Shown: positions 1 to 8,613, counted from the first letter of the stretch. The stretch: 64,000 nt of DNA from FEB-25 sp963822175 (GCA_963822175.1 CAWGGJ010000008.1:248001-312000); one strand, 5' to 3'. A program made the numbers and translations. Notes: generated by a model from the letters alone, not told the origin.

Positions 1-804
1 GATAATGACGTCCACACCGACCTGGCACCCGCGCTGGCACATGGTCTGCCTCAGCCCATCCAGGACCTGCCGGATGAGGATATTGCCGCCCTGCTGCGCG
101 ATCCGGCAAAACGCGCGGAGATCCGCCGGGAGATCGTTGACGACCGAAAGCCAGCCTTTGGCCCGACAGGCTTGCTCAAGCATGGCCAATGGCGGCGCAT
201 CACCATGCTGCACGCCCCCAGGACCTCTGGGGTGGTCGGCAGGACCATCCAGGCTATTGCGGAAGAGAAAGGCTGTGACCCATTCGATGCCTACTTTGAC
301 CTGATCATCGAAAACGGACATGAGGCGGAAGCCATCTTTGACTATATCGACGAAGCCAACATCCGCCTGCTGCTGCAGCACCCGGCAGTGATGATCTCGT
401 CGGATGGCGAGGTGCTGGCGCCGTACGGATTCCTGAACGACCCTCCCCCATATTCACCCTGCAGCTACGGTGAATTCCCGGGCGTGCTGGAGCGTTACGT
501 GCGGGATGAACCCGTGCTCATGCTGCAGGAAGCCATCCGCAAGATGACCTCCTTCCCGGCCCAACGGCTGGGGCTGCGGGATCGCGGCGCACTGCGCGAG
601 GGGGCGAGGGCGGATATCGTCGTATTTGACCTGGAGCGCATGCACGACCGGGCGACTAACCTGTATCCGCACACGTATCCATTCGAGAATTACCCTCACC
701 AGTATCCTGAGGGGATCGATCTCGTACTGGTGAACGGGGAAGTGGTGGTGGAAGGGGGTGAGCACACCGGGGTATTGGCGGGAAGGGTGCTGAGGCATAA
801 ATAA
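1..804 (+). CDS. N-acyl-D-amino-acid deacylase family amidohydrolase, 3' part
   Basis: The frame is open from base 1, so the gene begins before the window and only about 267 C-terminal residues are present. The family removes the acyl group from N-acyl-D-amino acids with a TIM-barrel metal hydrolase. Visible support: HAPRTSG, the HPAVMISSDGE stretch (the family's conserved barrel-end SDG aspartate), and the typical tail with MTSFPAQRLGLRDRG followed by REGARADIVVFD and a final beta-sandwich strand LVLVNGEVVVEGG. The metal-binding HxH near the N-terminus is outside the window, so activity cannot be judged. The next gene is on the other strand, so this is the end of its transcription unit. D-aminoacylase is the likeliest subfamily; a related dihydroorotase-like hydrolase is the alternative. 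Confidence 0.85.
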   Translation, partial: DNDVHTDLAPALAHGLPQPIQDLPDEDIAALLRDPAKRAEIRREIVDDRKPAFGPTGLLKHGQWRRITMLHAPRTSGVVGRTIQAIAEEKGCDPFDAYFDLIIENGHEAEAIFDYIDEANIRLLLQHPAVMISSDGEVLAPYGFLNDPPPYSPCSYGEFPGVLERYVRDEPVLMLQEAIRKMTSFPAQRLGLRDRGALREGARADIVVFDLERMHDRATNLYPHTYPFENYPHQYPEGIDLVLVNGEVVVEGGEHTGVLAGRVLRHK

Positions 805-852
805 CGTGGTAAGCTTTGAGTACCTGCTATCGCCTAAGCTCAATTCACAAAG

Positions 853-1554
853 TCAGGCGTTTTTTCCCAGGAACCGGTACGCCCCGATGGACTGGATGCC
901 TATACTGATGATGGAGGCATAGGCGATGACCTTCTGCCCCACCACCTGGACTACCAATCCTTCGGGTGAGCTAAAGCTGGGTCCATTGGTCATCAGTAGG
1001 TAATAACCAATCAGCATCAGGCAAAAGACAGCAAAAACCCAGGCGTACACCTTTGGGTATTGCTGATCCATGAACAGGACTGGAACATAAAACAGCACCG
1101 CCAGGGGGAAGAAACGGAATGCCCACAGCACAAATTGCACATGGGCAGGCCTGGCGATGTCTGCAGGAGCACAGGCGATGCCCACGAAACAAATGCCGGC
1201 AAACACGCCGAGTATCGACCCGATCAATGCAAATACCCGTTGCAGACGGCTGTTTTGGAACAAGCGCGGGAAAATGATGAAAAAGATCACCAGGCAGATA
1301 CCGGCAAATGCCAGGGAGATGAAAAATAAGGCTGCCGAGATCCAATTTGGCTCACCGGAAAGGGCGGTAAGCATGCCCAGGTTGCTGAGGAAGCTGTGGG
1401 TGAAGGAATAACCAGAGCTAGCATGATTGTCGACCGAACCACCAGAGTAGGTCAGCATGGCGATGAAGGTAAGCACCACGAACAAGGCACAGCCGATGGT
1501 GATGGCGAGGTAAAGACGACGTATCGTCTTCCTGGAGGCGGGTAAAGCGGGCAT
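853..1554 (-). CDS. DUF998-like multi-pass membrane protein
   Basis: Integral membrane protein of about 233 residues with roughly seven hydrophobic segments. It carries a FLSNLG motif near residue 55 of the short form, resembling the FLSDLG signature of the DUF998 family, whose function is unknown. The frame extends further upstream to 1641, but the ATG at 1554 puts the basic stretch SRKTIRR just before the first membrane helix, as expected for a cytoplasmic N-terminus, so I prefer it. It stands alone, converging with the deacylase upstream and divergent from the acetyltransferase gene. No catalytic motif is visible. Confidence 0.75.
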   Translation of the reverse strand: MPALPASRKTIRRLYLAITIGCALFVVLTFIAMLTYSGGSVDNHASSGYSFTHSFLSNLGMLTALSGEPNWISAALFFISLAFAGICLVIFFIIFPRLFQNSRLQRVFALIGSILGVFAGICFVGIACAPADIARPAHVQFVLWAFRFFPLAVLFYVPVLFMDQQYPKVYAWVFAVFCLMLIGYYLLMTNGPSFSSPEGLVVQVVGQKVIAYASIISIGIQSIGAYRFLGKNA

Positions 1555-1772
1555 GGTAGGACTATACCCAGTACACCGCCGGGTGTCAATATCTAAGCGA
1601 GAGGTTAACGATTGGATCGGCTTGCTGCCTGCTGGATGCAAGGTTCATCGAATTCCTGAACCAATTGGAGCAGGCCAAAAGTATCTTGACGTGGGAATAA
1701 AATCATGTATAGTAAACGTTACCCGCATCTACAGCTATTTTTTCCCTTCGTTGAAACCCGCAGGAGGTGTGA

Positions 1773-2303
1773 ATGAACATACGCCCCATCCAAACCGCTG
1801 AAGATATCCAAAAAGCCTACCCGTGTTCGACGGAGGCCCCCATCCCATTCTGGGAAGATGGTCTGCCCATGTGCCGGGAGTGGATGGCACAGAACCTGGG
1901 CAGGCATATCGAAGGTCTGCACCTCGAGGATGATAACCGCACTGTCATCGGGCATCTCTATTGGGCTCCGAGCCAACAGGCACTGGCACCCTACGAGATC
2001 GAAGACGGGGTGGCGTATATCTACTGCGATTGGGTGCAGGAGCAGTTTCGCCAGCGAGGTGGGGCGCACATCCTGTTCCAGGAGCTGGTGGACCAGCTGC
2101 GATCCAAAAATTACAAAGGCATACTGGTCGATGGGACCGATTTTGAAGGATACATGTATTATGGGCACTATCTGAAGCGCGGCTTTCGAATCATCCAGGA
2201 GCAGGAAGGAAGCCGGCTGATGTATTACCCGCTCAGGAAAGCATTCCATCGAGGTAAAACGGTTGCCAGCCAGGATCCCCAAACCTGGGGGCTCACGAGT
2301 TGA
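1773..2303 (+). CDS. GNAT family N-acetyltransferase
   Basis: A 176-residue acetyltransferase of the GNAT fold. The acetyl-CoA pyrophosphate-binding region is seen as VQEQFRQRGGAHILFQELV (R/Q-x-x-G-x-A type) near residues 88-107, followed by the beta5 region and the closing YYGHYLKRGFR motif. A strong AGGAGG Shine-Dalgarno at 1762-1767 fixes the ATG at 1773. The substrate is unknown. Its end overlaps the next frame, which encodes a thioredoxin-fold domain; in YoaP-type proteins these two domains form one polypeptide, so the two frames may be one gene interrupted at the G5 run 2287-2291. Confidence 0.8.
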   Translation: MNIRPIQTAEDIQKAYPCSTEAPIPFWEDGLPMCREWMAQNLGRHIEGLHLEDDNRTVIGHLYWAPSQQALAPYEIEDGVAYIYCDWVQEQFRQRGGAHILFQELVDQLRSKNYKGILVDGTDFEGYMYYGHYLKRGFRIIQEQEGSRLMYYPLRKAFHRGKTVASQDPQTWGLTS

Positions 2304-2547
2304 AATATTCGTGATCGGGTCATGTTTTTGCCCGGTGGGTGCCTCGGCACTGCTGGCGGTGCGAAAAGTGGCCAGGGAACTAGGTGAGCAGGTGGTGCTC
2401 AAAGAAGTCCCTGCATCCCTGGAGGCGATCAAGAGATACGGGCTGGCGGATGGGATCTTCATCAACGGGAAGGCGAAATTCCTTGGTCCTGTATCTGAAG
2501 ACCAGGTCCGCCAGGTGATCGAGGCTGAGCTTACACATAAAGAATAA
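2263..2547 (+). CDS. Small thioredoxin-fold protein, possibly the C-terminal domain of the preceding GNAT
   Basis: About 80-94 residues with a beta-alpha-beta start (EIFVIGSCFCPVGASALLAV), a CxC pair in place of the usual CxxC, and a late GIFINGK...LGPVSED segment that resembles the cis-Pro/beta-hairpin end of a thioredoxin-like domain. Start choice is poor: TTG at 2263 or GTG at 2311, neither with a clear ribosome-binding site. This, and the 40-base overlap with the GNAT in a +1 frame, suggest it is translated as an extension of the GNAT. A role as redox partner or metal binder is inference only. The CatA-like gene follows 12 bases after its stop. Confidence 0.6.
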   Translation: MPARIPKPGGSRVEIFVIGSCFCPVGASALLAVRKVARELGEQVVLKEVPASLEAIKRYGLADGIFINGKAKFLGPVSEDQVRQVIEAELTHKE

Positions 2548-2559
2548 GGGAGGGGAGCA

Positions 2560-3204
2560 ATGCGCAAGATCGATATGCAGACCTGGGCGAGACGCGAGCA
2601 CTTCGAATTCTTTTCCACCTTCAACCACCCACACTTCAATTTGTGTGCCAACGTGAACCTTACAAAACTATACCCGTGGCTCAAGGAGCATGGGTACACG
2701 TTAACTTCAGCGATCATCTACCTGATCGCACGGGCGGCCAACGCGGTCCCCGAGTTCCGCCAGCGCATCCACCAGGGGGAAGTGGTTGAACATGATACCG
2801 TCAGCCCTTCACTGACCGTCCTGGTGGCGAATGACCTGTTCTCCTTCTGCACGGTCGACTACACACCGGAATTCAAGCTCTTTGCCAACCGGGCAGTCAG
2901 CAGGATCGCGGCAGTGAAAGCTGACCCCACATTGAAGGACCCACCCGGGCGGGATGACTTGCTTTACATGACCGCCCTGCCGTGGGTCTCATTCACCAGC
3001 TTTAGCCATCCTATGCGGCTTCACCCAGCGGATTCTGTGCCACGCTTCGCCTGGGGTAAATACTTTACGGAAGGTGGGCAGCTGAAGATGCCACTGAGCG
3101 TCCAGGGACATCATTGCCTGATGGATGGCCTGCATATGGGCAGGTTTTATGGGTATATCGAGGATTACTTGAAAAACCCGGGAGCTGTGTTGGGCGGTGG
3201 ATGA
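2560..3204 (+). CDS. CatA-like chloramphenicol acetyltransferase family protein
   Basis: At 214 residues this matches the usual length of type-A chloramphenicol acetyltransferases, which form trimers and transfer acetyl from acetyl-CoA to an antibiotic hydroxyl. Conserved blocks are present in order: WARREHFEFF near the N-terminus, PEFRQRI, PWVSFTSF, GKYFTEG, and the active-site HHCLMDG with catalytic histidine at about residue 185. SD GGGAGGGGAGC lies just upstream of the ATG. Many environmental homologues do not confer chloramphenicol resistance, so the acceptor substrate is not established. It sits in a same-strand run with GNAT and dienelactone hydrolase genes. Confidence 0.88.
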   Translation: MRKIDMQTWARREHFEFFSTFNHPHFNLCANVNLTKLYPWLKEHGYTLTSAIIYLIARAANAVPEFRQRIHQGEVVEHDTVSPSLTVLVANDLFSFCTVDYTPEFKLFANRAVSRIAAVKADPTLKDPPGRDDLLYMTALPWVSFTSFSHPMRLHPADSVPRFAWGKYFTEGGQLKMPLSVQGHHCLMDGLHMGRFYGYIEDYLKNPGAVLGGG

Positions 3205-3293
3205 TCTGAGCCCGACTGTGGGAGGGCATGCGGATATCCCTGGAATTCATGGTATAAACCTGGTGAGATCGATTTCAAATTATGGAGGTTTAC

Positions 3294-4055
3294 ATGGTTA
3301 CAACTGACCAATATGAAGGCATGCTGGCAGAGACGGTAATCCTGCCGGGTTACCATGCTGACCTGATCAATGCTTATTTTGCCCGACCGCTCGGGGTGGG
3401 ACCTTTCCCGGGGATGGTGCTCATCCATCACTTGCCGGGTTGGGATGAATGGTACCGGGAAACCACGCGCAAGTTCGCCGCCAATGGTTACGCCACCCTG
3501 TGCCCCAACCTGTATTTCAGGGACGGTCACGGCACGCCCGAGGACGTGGCAGCCAGGGTGCGCGGGGCGGGTGGCGTCTCCGATGAACAGGTGTTGGGGG
3601 ATGTTGGCGCCGCCCTGGAAATGCTGCTGGCACTCCCCTATGTGAATGGCAGGGCGGGTGTGTTCGGCACGTGCTCAGGTGGACGGCATGCCTACCTGTG
3701 TGCCTGCCGCATCCCGGGATTTTCAGCCGTGGTGGATTGCTGGGGAGGGAGGGTGGTGATGACCAATGAAGAGCTTACCCCCAAGCAACCTGTGGCACCG
3801 GTGGATTTCACCGCTGATCTATCCTGCCCACTGCTGGGCATCTTCGGCAATGACGATCATAGCCCCACGCCTGAGCAGGTGAACCAGCTGGAAGAAGCAC
3901 TCAAGACCCATGGCAAGGAGTACGAGTTCCACCGGTATGATGGTGCCGGGCATGGATTTTTCTATCATAACCGCCCCAACTACCGCCAGGAGCAGGCAGT
4001 GGACGGATGGAACAAGGTATTTGCTTTTTTAGATAAGCACCTGAAGGGAGCCTGA
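3294..4055 (+). CDS. Dienelactone hydrolase family protein
   Basis: An alpha/beta hydrolase of 253 residues. The nucleophile elbow is GTCSGG with Cys127, as in dienelactone hydrolases (Cys rather than Ser); the acid is Asp187 or Asp188 in GNDDHSPTP and the base His220 in GAGHGFF. The frame also has an ATG at 3282, but a GGAGG motif at 3284-3288 places translation at the ATG at 3294. It ends one base before the DUF6295 start, with an AAGGGAG site inside its last codons, so the two genes are likely translated together. The family cleaves lactone or ester rings; the natural substrate here is unknown. Confidence 0.88.
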   Translation: MVTTDQYEGMLAETVILPGYHADLINAYFARPLGVGPFPGMVLIHHLPGWDEWYRETTRKFAANGYATLCPNLYFRDGHGTPEDVAARVRGAGGVSDEQVLGDVGAALEMLLALPYVNGRAGVFGTCSGGRHAYLCACRIPGFSAVVDCWGGRVVMTNEELTPKQPVAPVDFTADLSCPLLGIFGNDDHSPTPEQVNQLEEALKTHGKEYEFHRYDGAGHGFFYHNRPNYRQEQAVDGWNKVFAFLDKHLKGA

Positions 4056-4056
4056 T

Positions 4057-4326
4057 ATGTGCACCATGATCGCCCAACAAGCGCATATAAACGGCAGTGG
4101 AAAGGCAGGCACAGGCTGGTTCAGGGTGGACCAAGTAAGCGTGAGCTATGACCATCCCTTCGATATGTCCCTGGAATATACCCTCAACCTCGATTTCATC
4201 AGCCAGGCGGGCAATCCTGGGCTGCGTATAGCCGTGGAGCTGGATGCGGCCTCTACACGTAAGCTTGTGGATTTGATACAGCAGGTGATGGAGAAGGCGG
4301 AACAGGGTGGGTTTATCAACCCATGA
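4057..4326 (+). CDS. DUF6295 family small protein
   Basis: An 89-residue soluble protein. It begins MCTMIAQQ, continues with the GTGWF...VSYDHPFD block, then LNLDFISQ and an alpha-helical tail RIAVELDAAS..LVDLIQQVM. I recognise this pattern as DUF6295, of unknown function. It is tightly spaced after dienelactone hydrolase (one base) and before a DUF5661 gene. A degraded second copy lies at 4628-4898. Confidence 0.75.
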   Translation: MCTMIAQQAHINGSGKAGTGWFRVDQVSVSYDHPFDMSLEYTLNLDFISQAGNPGLRIAVELDAASTRKLVDLIQQVMEKAEQGGFINP

Positions 4327-4351
4327 AAGACTATTCTAAAGAGGAGCTGAA

Positions 4352-4627
4352 ATGATGTCATCAAAACGAAAATTCACACAACAGGAAGCAAAACGGATCG
4401 GCGATTCCCTGGGGATCAATTGGGACGTTGTCCGCATCGAGGAATTCCAGGCTGGCCTAACGGTCGAGTTGGAGCACGGTGTGCGCGACGCAGAGACGAA
4501 CGTCACGGATGATGACGAGATCCAGACTGGAAAGATCGCCTTGGCGCATTTGAGGGAGTTCCCGGATTACTACACCCGGCTCGAGAAGATGGAGCAGGAG
4601 GCGGATGAATACTGGGGAAAACCATAG
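4352..4627 (+). CDS. DUF5661 family protein
   Basis: A 91-residue protein with FTQQEAKRIGDSLGINWD at the start, then VELEHGVRD, TNVTDDDEIQTGKIALAHL and FPDYYTRLEKMEQEA, a set of blocks typical of DUF5661. The acidic, helical, soluble protein has no known function. AGAGGAGCTGAA precedes an ATGATG start (4352 or 4355). It lies between an intact and a decayed DUF6295 gene, and its TAG stop directly abuts the decayed copy. Confidence 0.78.
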   Translation: MMSSKRKFTQQEAKRIGDSLGINWDVVRIEEFQAGLTVELEHGVRDAETNVTDDDEIQTGKIALAHLREFPDYYTRLEKMEQEADEYWGKP

Positions 4628-4898
4628 CTGTCGACGATCGTCCAGCGCTTGAAAATAAACGATAGCTGGACGACAAGGTACAGGTTGGATCAAGTTGGAC
4701 CAGGCAAGCGTGAGTTATGACCATCCCTTCGATATGCCCCTGGAATATACCCTCAACCTTGACTTCATCAGCCAACCGGGAGGCCCTGGGGCACGAGTGG
4801 CAGTGGAGCTGGATGCAGCCTCTGCACGTAAGCTTGTGAAGATGATCCAGCAGGTGATGCAGGAGGCGGAACAGGGTGGATTTATTGTTGAGCAGTAA
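4628..4898 (+). pseudogene. Decayed tandem copy of the DUF6295 gene
   Basis: From 4695 the frame reads LDQASVSYDHPFDMPLEYTL and on to the stop, nearly identical in protein and DNA to the intact DUF6295 gene at 4057. Upstream homology continues but in another frame: codons from 4628 read LSTIVQRLKINDSW, aligning with CTMIAQQ.AHINGSG of the intact copy. The original ATG is missing and a frameshift lies around 4665-4695. A 67-residue remnant could still be made from TTG 4695, but there is no good ribosome-binding site. I read it as a duplicated gene that lost its start. Confidence 0.7.
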
Positions 4899-5098
4899 TC
4901 GGGAGCCAGACTTGAGATGCCCGCCGATATAATTGCAATTATGGAAGCTCATTGAGAATCCGGTATAATAATAGCCAACCTTACCGGCAACGAAAACAAA
5001 CGAATAGACAGGAGGTGTACAAATAAGCATATGGGATACGGCATTTTTTCTATGATGGCAAATTACTCATTGTGTTTCAACCTAATTGAGGAGGAAAA

Positions 5099-6790
5099 AT
5101 GAATTCTAAAAAGATATTCCTTGTTGGAATGCTGACCATTGGCATTGCCCTGGTCGCTTTTGGCTTTTTTGGTGCCTTTACCCATGCAAGAGGTGAAAAT
5201 CTACCTGACGATTGGTCCGGTACCTGGCAGGAGGGTCCATTCCTGGACACAACCATCCTGGGATGCCCGGCAGATAACGGATTGGCACGTTATACCGGCA
5301 TTTACTACCCTGAGGAAGACCGGGTCTACTTCCTTGGCGGTCGTTGTGAAAATAACACCACCACCACTGGTACCGTCTTTTATTTCGATCCTGTCTCGCA
5401 AACTTATGCCGTTACTGGTGCAGTCATGCCGGAGCCGGTGTCCAACTACCAGGTGGTGCGAGTGGACGATGACGGCTTGGGTCATGGACCTGGATTGTAC
5501 ATCGTCGGTGGGCGCACAGGTGCCGGTGGTCAATCCACCGCGGTCCAGGTTTATTACCCCACAGAAAATACAGTTGCGACTATAACAACTGACCCATTCC
5601 CTCCTACTACACCCTACAGCCCTGGTGGGGTAGCAGCATACGACAATGTCATCTATGTGTTCGGGGGTTTTGATGGATTTGTTACCAATAGCCTGACATA
5701 TATCTATGATACGGCGGCTCCGGCTGGCAGTCGGTGGACATTGTCAACCTGCGATCTGCCAACTGCCCGCTCGTATATAGCATCCGTCGCCCTCGATGGA
5801 AAGATCTACGCCATGGGTGGCGATGAATATGTGAGTGCACTCACGCCCATCACAGATACCGTGGTTTTAGACACCACTGACCTGGCTTCATGCTGGCAGG
5901 ATGACCTGATGGCAGACCTGCCGGAGGCGAACGGTGATGCCCCAGCAGTATATGTTGACGAGAATTATATCGGTGGTGGTATCTTCGTTGTGGGTGGCTA
6001 CTGGCCTGTGCCGGGACCATACCGCTGGGTATTCCGCTATGATACCGCTGGTGATCTTTGGGAGAGTTTCCCGCAGCTGGCTATCCCAGCCCCGGCCACC
6101 GGGCGCCGTAACCAGGCAGCGGTTTATATCCCCACCAGCTCTGCTGGAACCGGTGATGGCATCCCTGGCCTGTGGACTTTCGGTGGTTATGATGGCTCGG
6201 GGACCAACGCCATGACCGATTCCTCTGAATTCTTTGCCAACCCTGCCGTGGAGCTGCTGCTGCTGCCGGACGCGTATAATTTAGGCGGATTACCCGGAGA
6301 AACGGTTCTTGACCCATTCACGGTGGTTAACCAGTCGGTTATCGAGGATTCGTATGATATTTCCTATACGGCAGATGTGACCTGGACAGTTAGCCTGCCA
6401 GCGGCACCAGTCGGGCCGGTGCCACCCGGTGAAACGGCTGATTTTGACATGACTGTTGAAATCCCAGTGAACCTGGATTGTAATATCATCGGGACATTCG
6501 AGGTAACGGCCACATCCGTGGCTAACCCTGCATTGACAGCCACTGCCACCATCACGGTTAAATCACTCTGCGGAGTTACCGGGAGAATAACCGATGTCAA
6601 CAGCGGTTTGGGTATTGCAGACGCATATGTATGGATCCAAGAACTCGGTGGACGGGTTGGGGTTTTACCGGGATGCCTATACGGATGCAGATGGGAGCTT
6701 CCTGATCCTGGATGTTCCTTCTGGGACGTATTACTTCGGTGCCAGTGCCCTGCATCACCAGCCTTCGTTCTACCCGGATGGGTGGCCTGA
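5099..6790 (+). CDS. Secreted kelch-repeat protein, N-terminal fragment of a broken kelch/subtilase gene
   Basis: Begins with a signal peptide (basic MNSKK, hydrophobic core to about residue 25, cleavage near HARG). Six kelch-type strands with GG follow: YFLGGRCE, YIVGGRTG, YVFGGFDG, YAMGGDEY, FVVGGYWP and WTFGGYDG, predicting a six-bladed beta-propeller at residues 45-380. Then comes an Ig-like or NEW1-type beta-sandwich rich in Val/Thr, and the start of a carboxypeptidase-regulatory-like domain (GVTGRITDVNSGLGIADAYV). After about residue 520 the frame loses sense: the true continuation is in the next frame, with the shift at the GGGGTTTT run 6659-6666. A GAGGAGG-like site precedes the ATG. 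Function is probably extracellular binding or proteolysis. Confidence 0.75.
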   Translation: MNSKKIFLVGMLTIGIALVAFGFFGAFTHARGENLPDDWSGTWQEGPFLDTTILGCPADNGLARYTGIYYPEEDRVYFLGGRCENNTTTTGTVFYFDPVSQTYAVTGAVMPEPVSNYQVVRVDDDGLGHGPGLYIVGGRTGAGGQSTAVQVYYPTENTVATITTDPFPPTTPYSPGGVAAYDNVIYVFGGFDGFVTNSLTYIYDTAAPAGSRWTLSTCDLPTARSYIASVALDGKIYAMGGDEYVSALTPITDTVVLDTTDLASCWQDDLMADLPEANGDAPAVYVDENYIGGGIFVVGGYWPVPGPYRWVFRYDTAGDLWESFPQLAIPAPATGRRNQAAVYIPTSSAGTGDGIPGLWTFGGYDGSGTNAMTDSSEFFANPAVELLLLPDAYNLGGLPGETVLDPFTVVNQSVIEDSYDISYTADVTWTVSLPAAPVGPVPPGETADFDMTVEIPVNLDCNIIGTFEVTATSVANPALTATATITVKSLCGVTGRITDVNSGLGIADAYVWIQELGGRVGVLPGCLYGCRWELPDPGCSFWDVLLRCQCPASPAFVLPGWVA

Positions 6791-7283
6791 TGGGGCGATC
6801 ATGTTCCAGCTGGGAACACATCCAGTGGAGGTGAATACATCACTGGTGGCCTCCGCCATTGATTGGAATCCGCAAACGGTGAACGTCAACCTGCTGCCGG
6901 GGTTCTCGACCGTCAAACCCTTGGTGCTTCAAAATGAAGGGTCCGGGCCGTATTACTTCACCATCAACCTGGTGAATCCCGAGCCACCCAGGGGTGAGGC
7001 ATTGGCTGTACCCGGTTTACCGCGCGTGGATGAGCAGATCTTAGCTGATATCGCCACGGAAGGTGCCGCTGATTTTGTGGTGGTGCTTGATAGCCAGGCA
7101 GATGTCAGCTTTGCCTATGGCATCCAGGATTGGAATGCCCGTGGACAGGCTGTTTATGACCGATTATCCAGCCACGCGAAATCTAACCCAGACCAGCCTG
7201 CGAAATTTCCTGAGCAGGCAGGGTGTCGATTACCAACCGATGTACATTATCAACGCCATCATCGTCCGTTCAGGGACGGCTGA
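6594..7283 (+). CDS. Middle fragment of the broken kelch/subtilase gene
   Basis: The useful part runs from about 6660 to 7170: it completes the carboxypeptidase-regulatory-like domain (FYRDAYTDADGSF, then DVPSGTYYFGASA) begun in the upstream frame, then a linker (LVLQNEGSGPYYF) and the start of a subtilase pro-region (ADFVVVLDSQADVSFAY...RGQAVYDRL). It is not an independent gene: no start signal exists and the first 20 codons overlap real sequence of the upstream frame. The frame loses homology near 7165-7175, where it moves to the subtilase frame. Confidence 0.55.
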   Translation: MSTAVWVLQTHMYGSKNSVDGLGFYRDAYTDADGSFLILDVPSGTYYFGASALHHQPSFYPDGWPDGAIMFQLGTHPVEVNTSLVASAIDWNPQTVNVNLLPGFSTVKPLVLQNEGSGPYYFTINLVNPEPPRGEALAVPGLPRVDEQILADIATEGAADFVVVLDSQADVSFAYGIQDWNARGQAVYDRLSSHAKSNPDQPAKFPEQAGCRLPTDVHYQRHHRPFRDG

Positions 7284-8613
7284 GCTGGTCAATCAGCTGG
7301 CAGCCAGGCAGGATGTATCCCAGCTGGTAGCCAACCATAAGATCGCCGTGGAAGATCAGTCGGCCAGCTACGTGGGAAGCCTGTTGCAGCAGGTTACTGT
7401 ACCTGAGGCGGTGGAGTGGGGTGTGCAGCATATCAAAGCCGACCAGGTATGGAGCACCTACGGTGTGACCGGTGAGGGTGTGGTGGTGGCTGAGATCGAC
7501 ACGGGTACCCAGTATGACCACCCGGCCCTGGTTGATCAATACCGCGGGAACAATGGAGATGGTACCTTCACCCATGACTACAACTGGTACGATCCCTACT
7601 TCCAGTGTCCAAGTGGTGGTACGATACCATGCGATGGCGCGGCTCATGGCACGCACGTCATGGGCACCATGGTCGGTGACGACGGTGGCGCCAACCAGAT
7701 CGGTGTGGCACCCGGAGCCGAGTGGATCTCCTGCAAGGGGGGTGATACGGTATCAGGTTACCTGCTGACCAATGAGCTGCTGGTGTGTGCTCAGTGGATC
7801 CTGGCACCCTTCGACCTGAGCGGTGCCAACCCCGACCCAGCCATGCGCCCGAATGTGGTGAACAACTCATGGGGTGGTAACAAGGGTGATTACTGGTTCA
7901 CCGGTGTGGTTGCCGCCTGGCGTGCAGCAGGCATCTTCCCCGCCTTCTCGGCCGGTAATAACGGGCCTGGATGCTCCACCGCAGGCTCACCCGGAGATAA
8001 CTGGCACAGCTTTGCCTCGGGGGCATCGGATATCACCGATACCATTTCTGGTTTCTCCAGCCGCGGACCCGCACTTAATACCGGGTTCCTGAAGCCCCAG
8101 ATCACCTCACCGGGCGTCAATATCCGCTCGAGTGTCCCGGGTGGTGGCTATGGGAGTATGAGTGGGACCAGCATGGCCTCCCCGCATACAGCTGGAGCGG
8201 TTGCCCTGCTGCTCAGTGCAGCGCCGGAGCTGGAAGGCCAGGTGGACCTCATCGCCTGGGCGTTGGAACAGACTGCCGAGCCTAAGTACACAACCGAAGG
8301 CTGCGGAGGCGACCTGCCTGATACCCACCCGAATAACACCTATGGTTATGGCTTGCTTGACATCCTGGGTGCGGTGGACCTGGCAGTAAACACACCGCTC
8401 ACACCCAGCTGGGTCAGCGCTACCCCGCAAGGTGGGGTGGTCAACTGGGGTGAACCTGTCACCATCGACCTGTTATTCACAGCACCAGACGCGTTGGGCA
8501 CGCTTACCGCCAACCTGTGGCTGGTCGGTGATGATCCGACCAACCCGGAAGTGATCATTCCATTAACCTTGAATGTGGTAAATGGATTATTCCTGCCGGT
8601 GATCGGAAAGTAA
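7063..8613 (+). CDS. Subtilisin-like S8 serine peptidase, C-terminal part of the broken kelch/subtilase gene
   Basis: From about residue 36 the frame carries the end of a pro-domain (LRNFLSRQGVDYQPMYIINAIIV) and a full S8 catalytic domain: Asp146 in VVAEIDTGT, His195 in AHGTHVMG, oxyanion Asn in SAGNNGPG, Ser370 in GTSMASPH. A C-terminal beta-sandwich follows, ending in LPVIGK. The domain is complete and all catalytic residues are intact, which argues against old decay. Codons before residue 36 are out-of-frame read-through of the middle fragment. Together the three frames would give a secreted protease of about 1,170 residues. A terminator lies 20 bases downstream. Confidence 0.8.
   Translation: MPLILWWCLIARQMSALPMASRIGMPVDRLFMTDYPATRNLTQTSLRNFLSRQGVDYQPMYIINAIIVRSGTAELVNQLAARQDVSQLVANHKIAVEDQSASYVGSLLQQVTVPEAVEWGVQHIKADQVWSTYGVTGEGVVVAEIDTGTQYDHPALVDQYRGNNGDGTFTHDYNWYDPYFQCPSGGTIPCDGAAHGTHVMGTMVGDDGGANQIGVAPGAEWISCKGGDTVSGYLLTNELLVCAQWILAPFDLSGANPDPAMRPNVVNNSWGGNKGDYWFTGVVAAWRAAGIFPAFSAGNNGPGCSTAGSPGDNWHSFASGASDITDTISGFSSRGPALNTGFLKPQITSPGVNIRSSVPGGGYGSMSGTSMASPHTAGAVALLLSAAPELEGQVDLIAWALEQTAEPKYTTEGCGGDLPDTHPNNTYGYGLLDILGAVDLAVNTPLTPSWVSATPQGGVVNWGEPVTIDLLFTAPDALGTLTANLWLVGDDPTNPEVIIPLTLNVVNGLFLPVIGK

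Noticed and set aside
1719..2717. 332-codon open frame on the minus strand antisense to the GNAT and thioredoxin-fold genes
   Set aside because: No start signal, composition and pattern of a mirror frame; plus-strand genes have clear family motifs and ribosome sites.
2560..3204. Calling the CatA-like protein a chloramphenicol resistance gene
   Set aside because: Catalytic motifs are present but many environmental relatives do not protect against the drug; no resistance context is visible.
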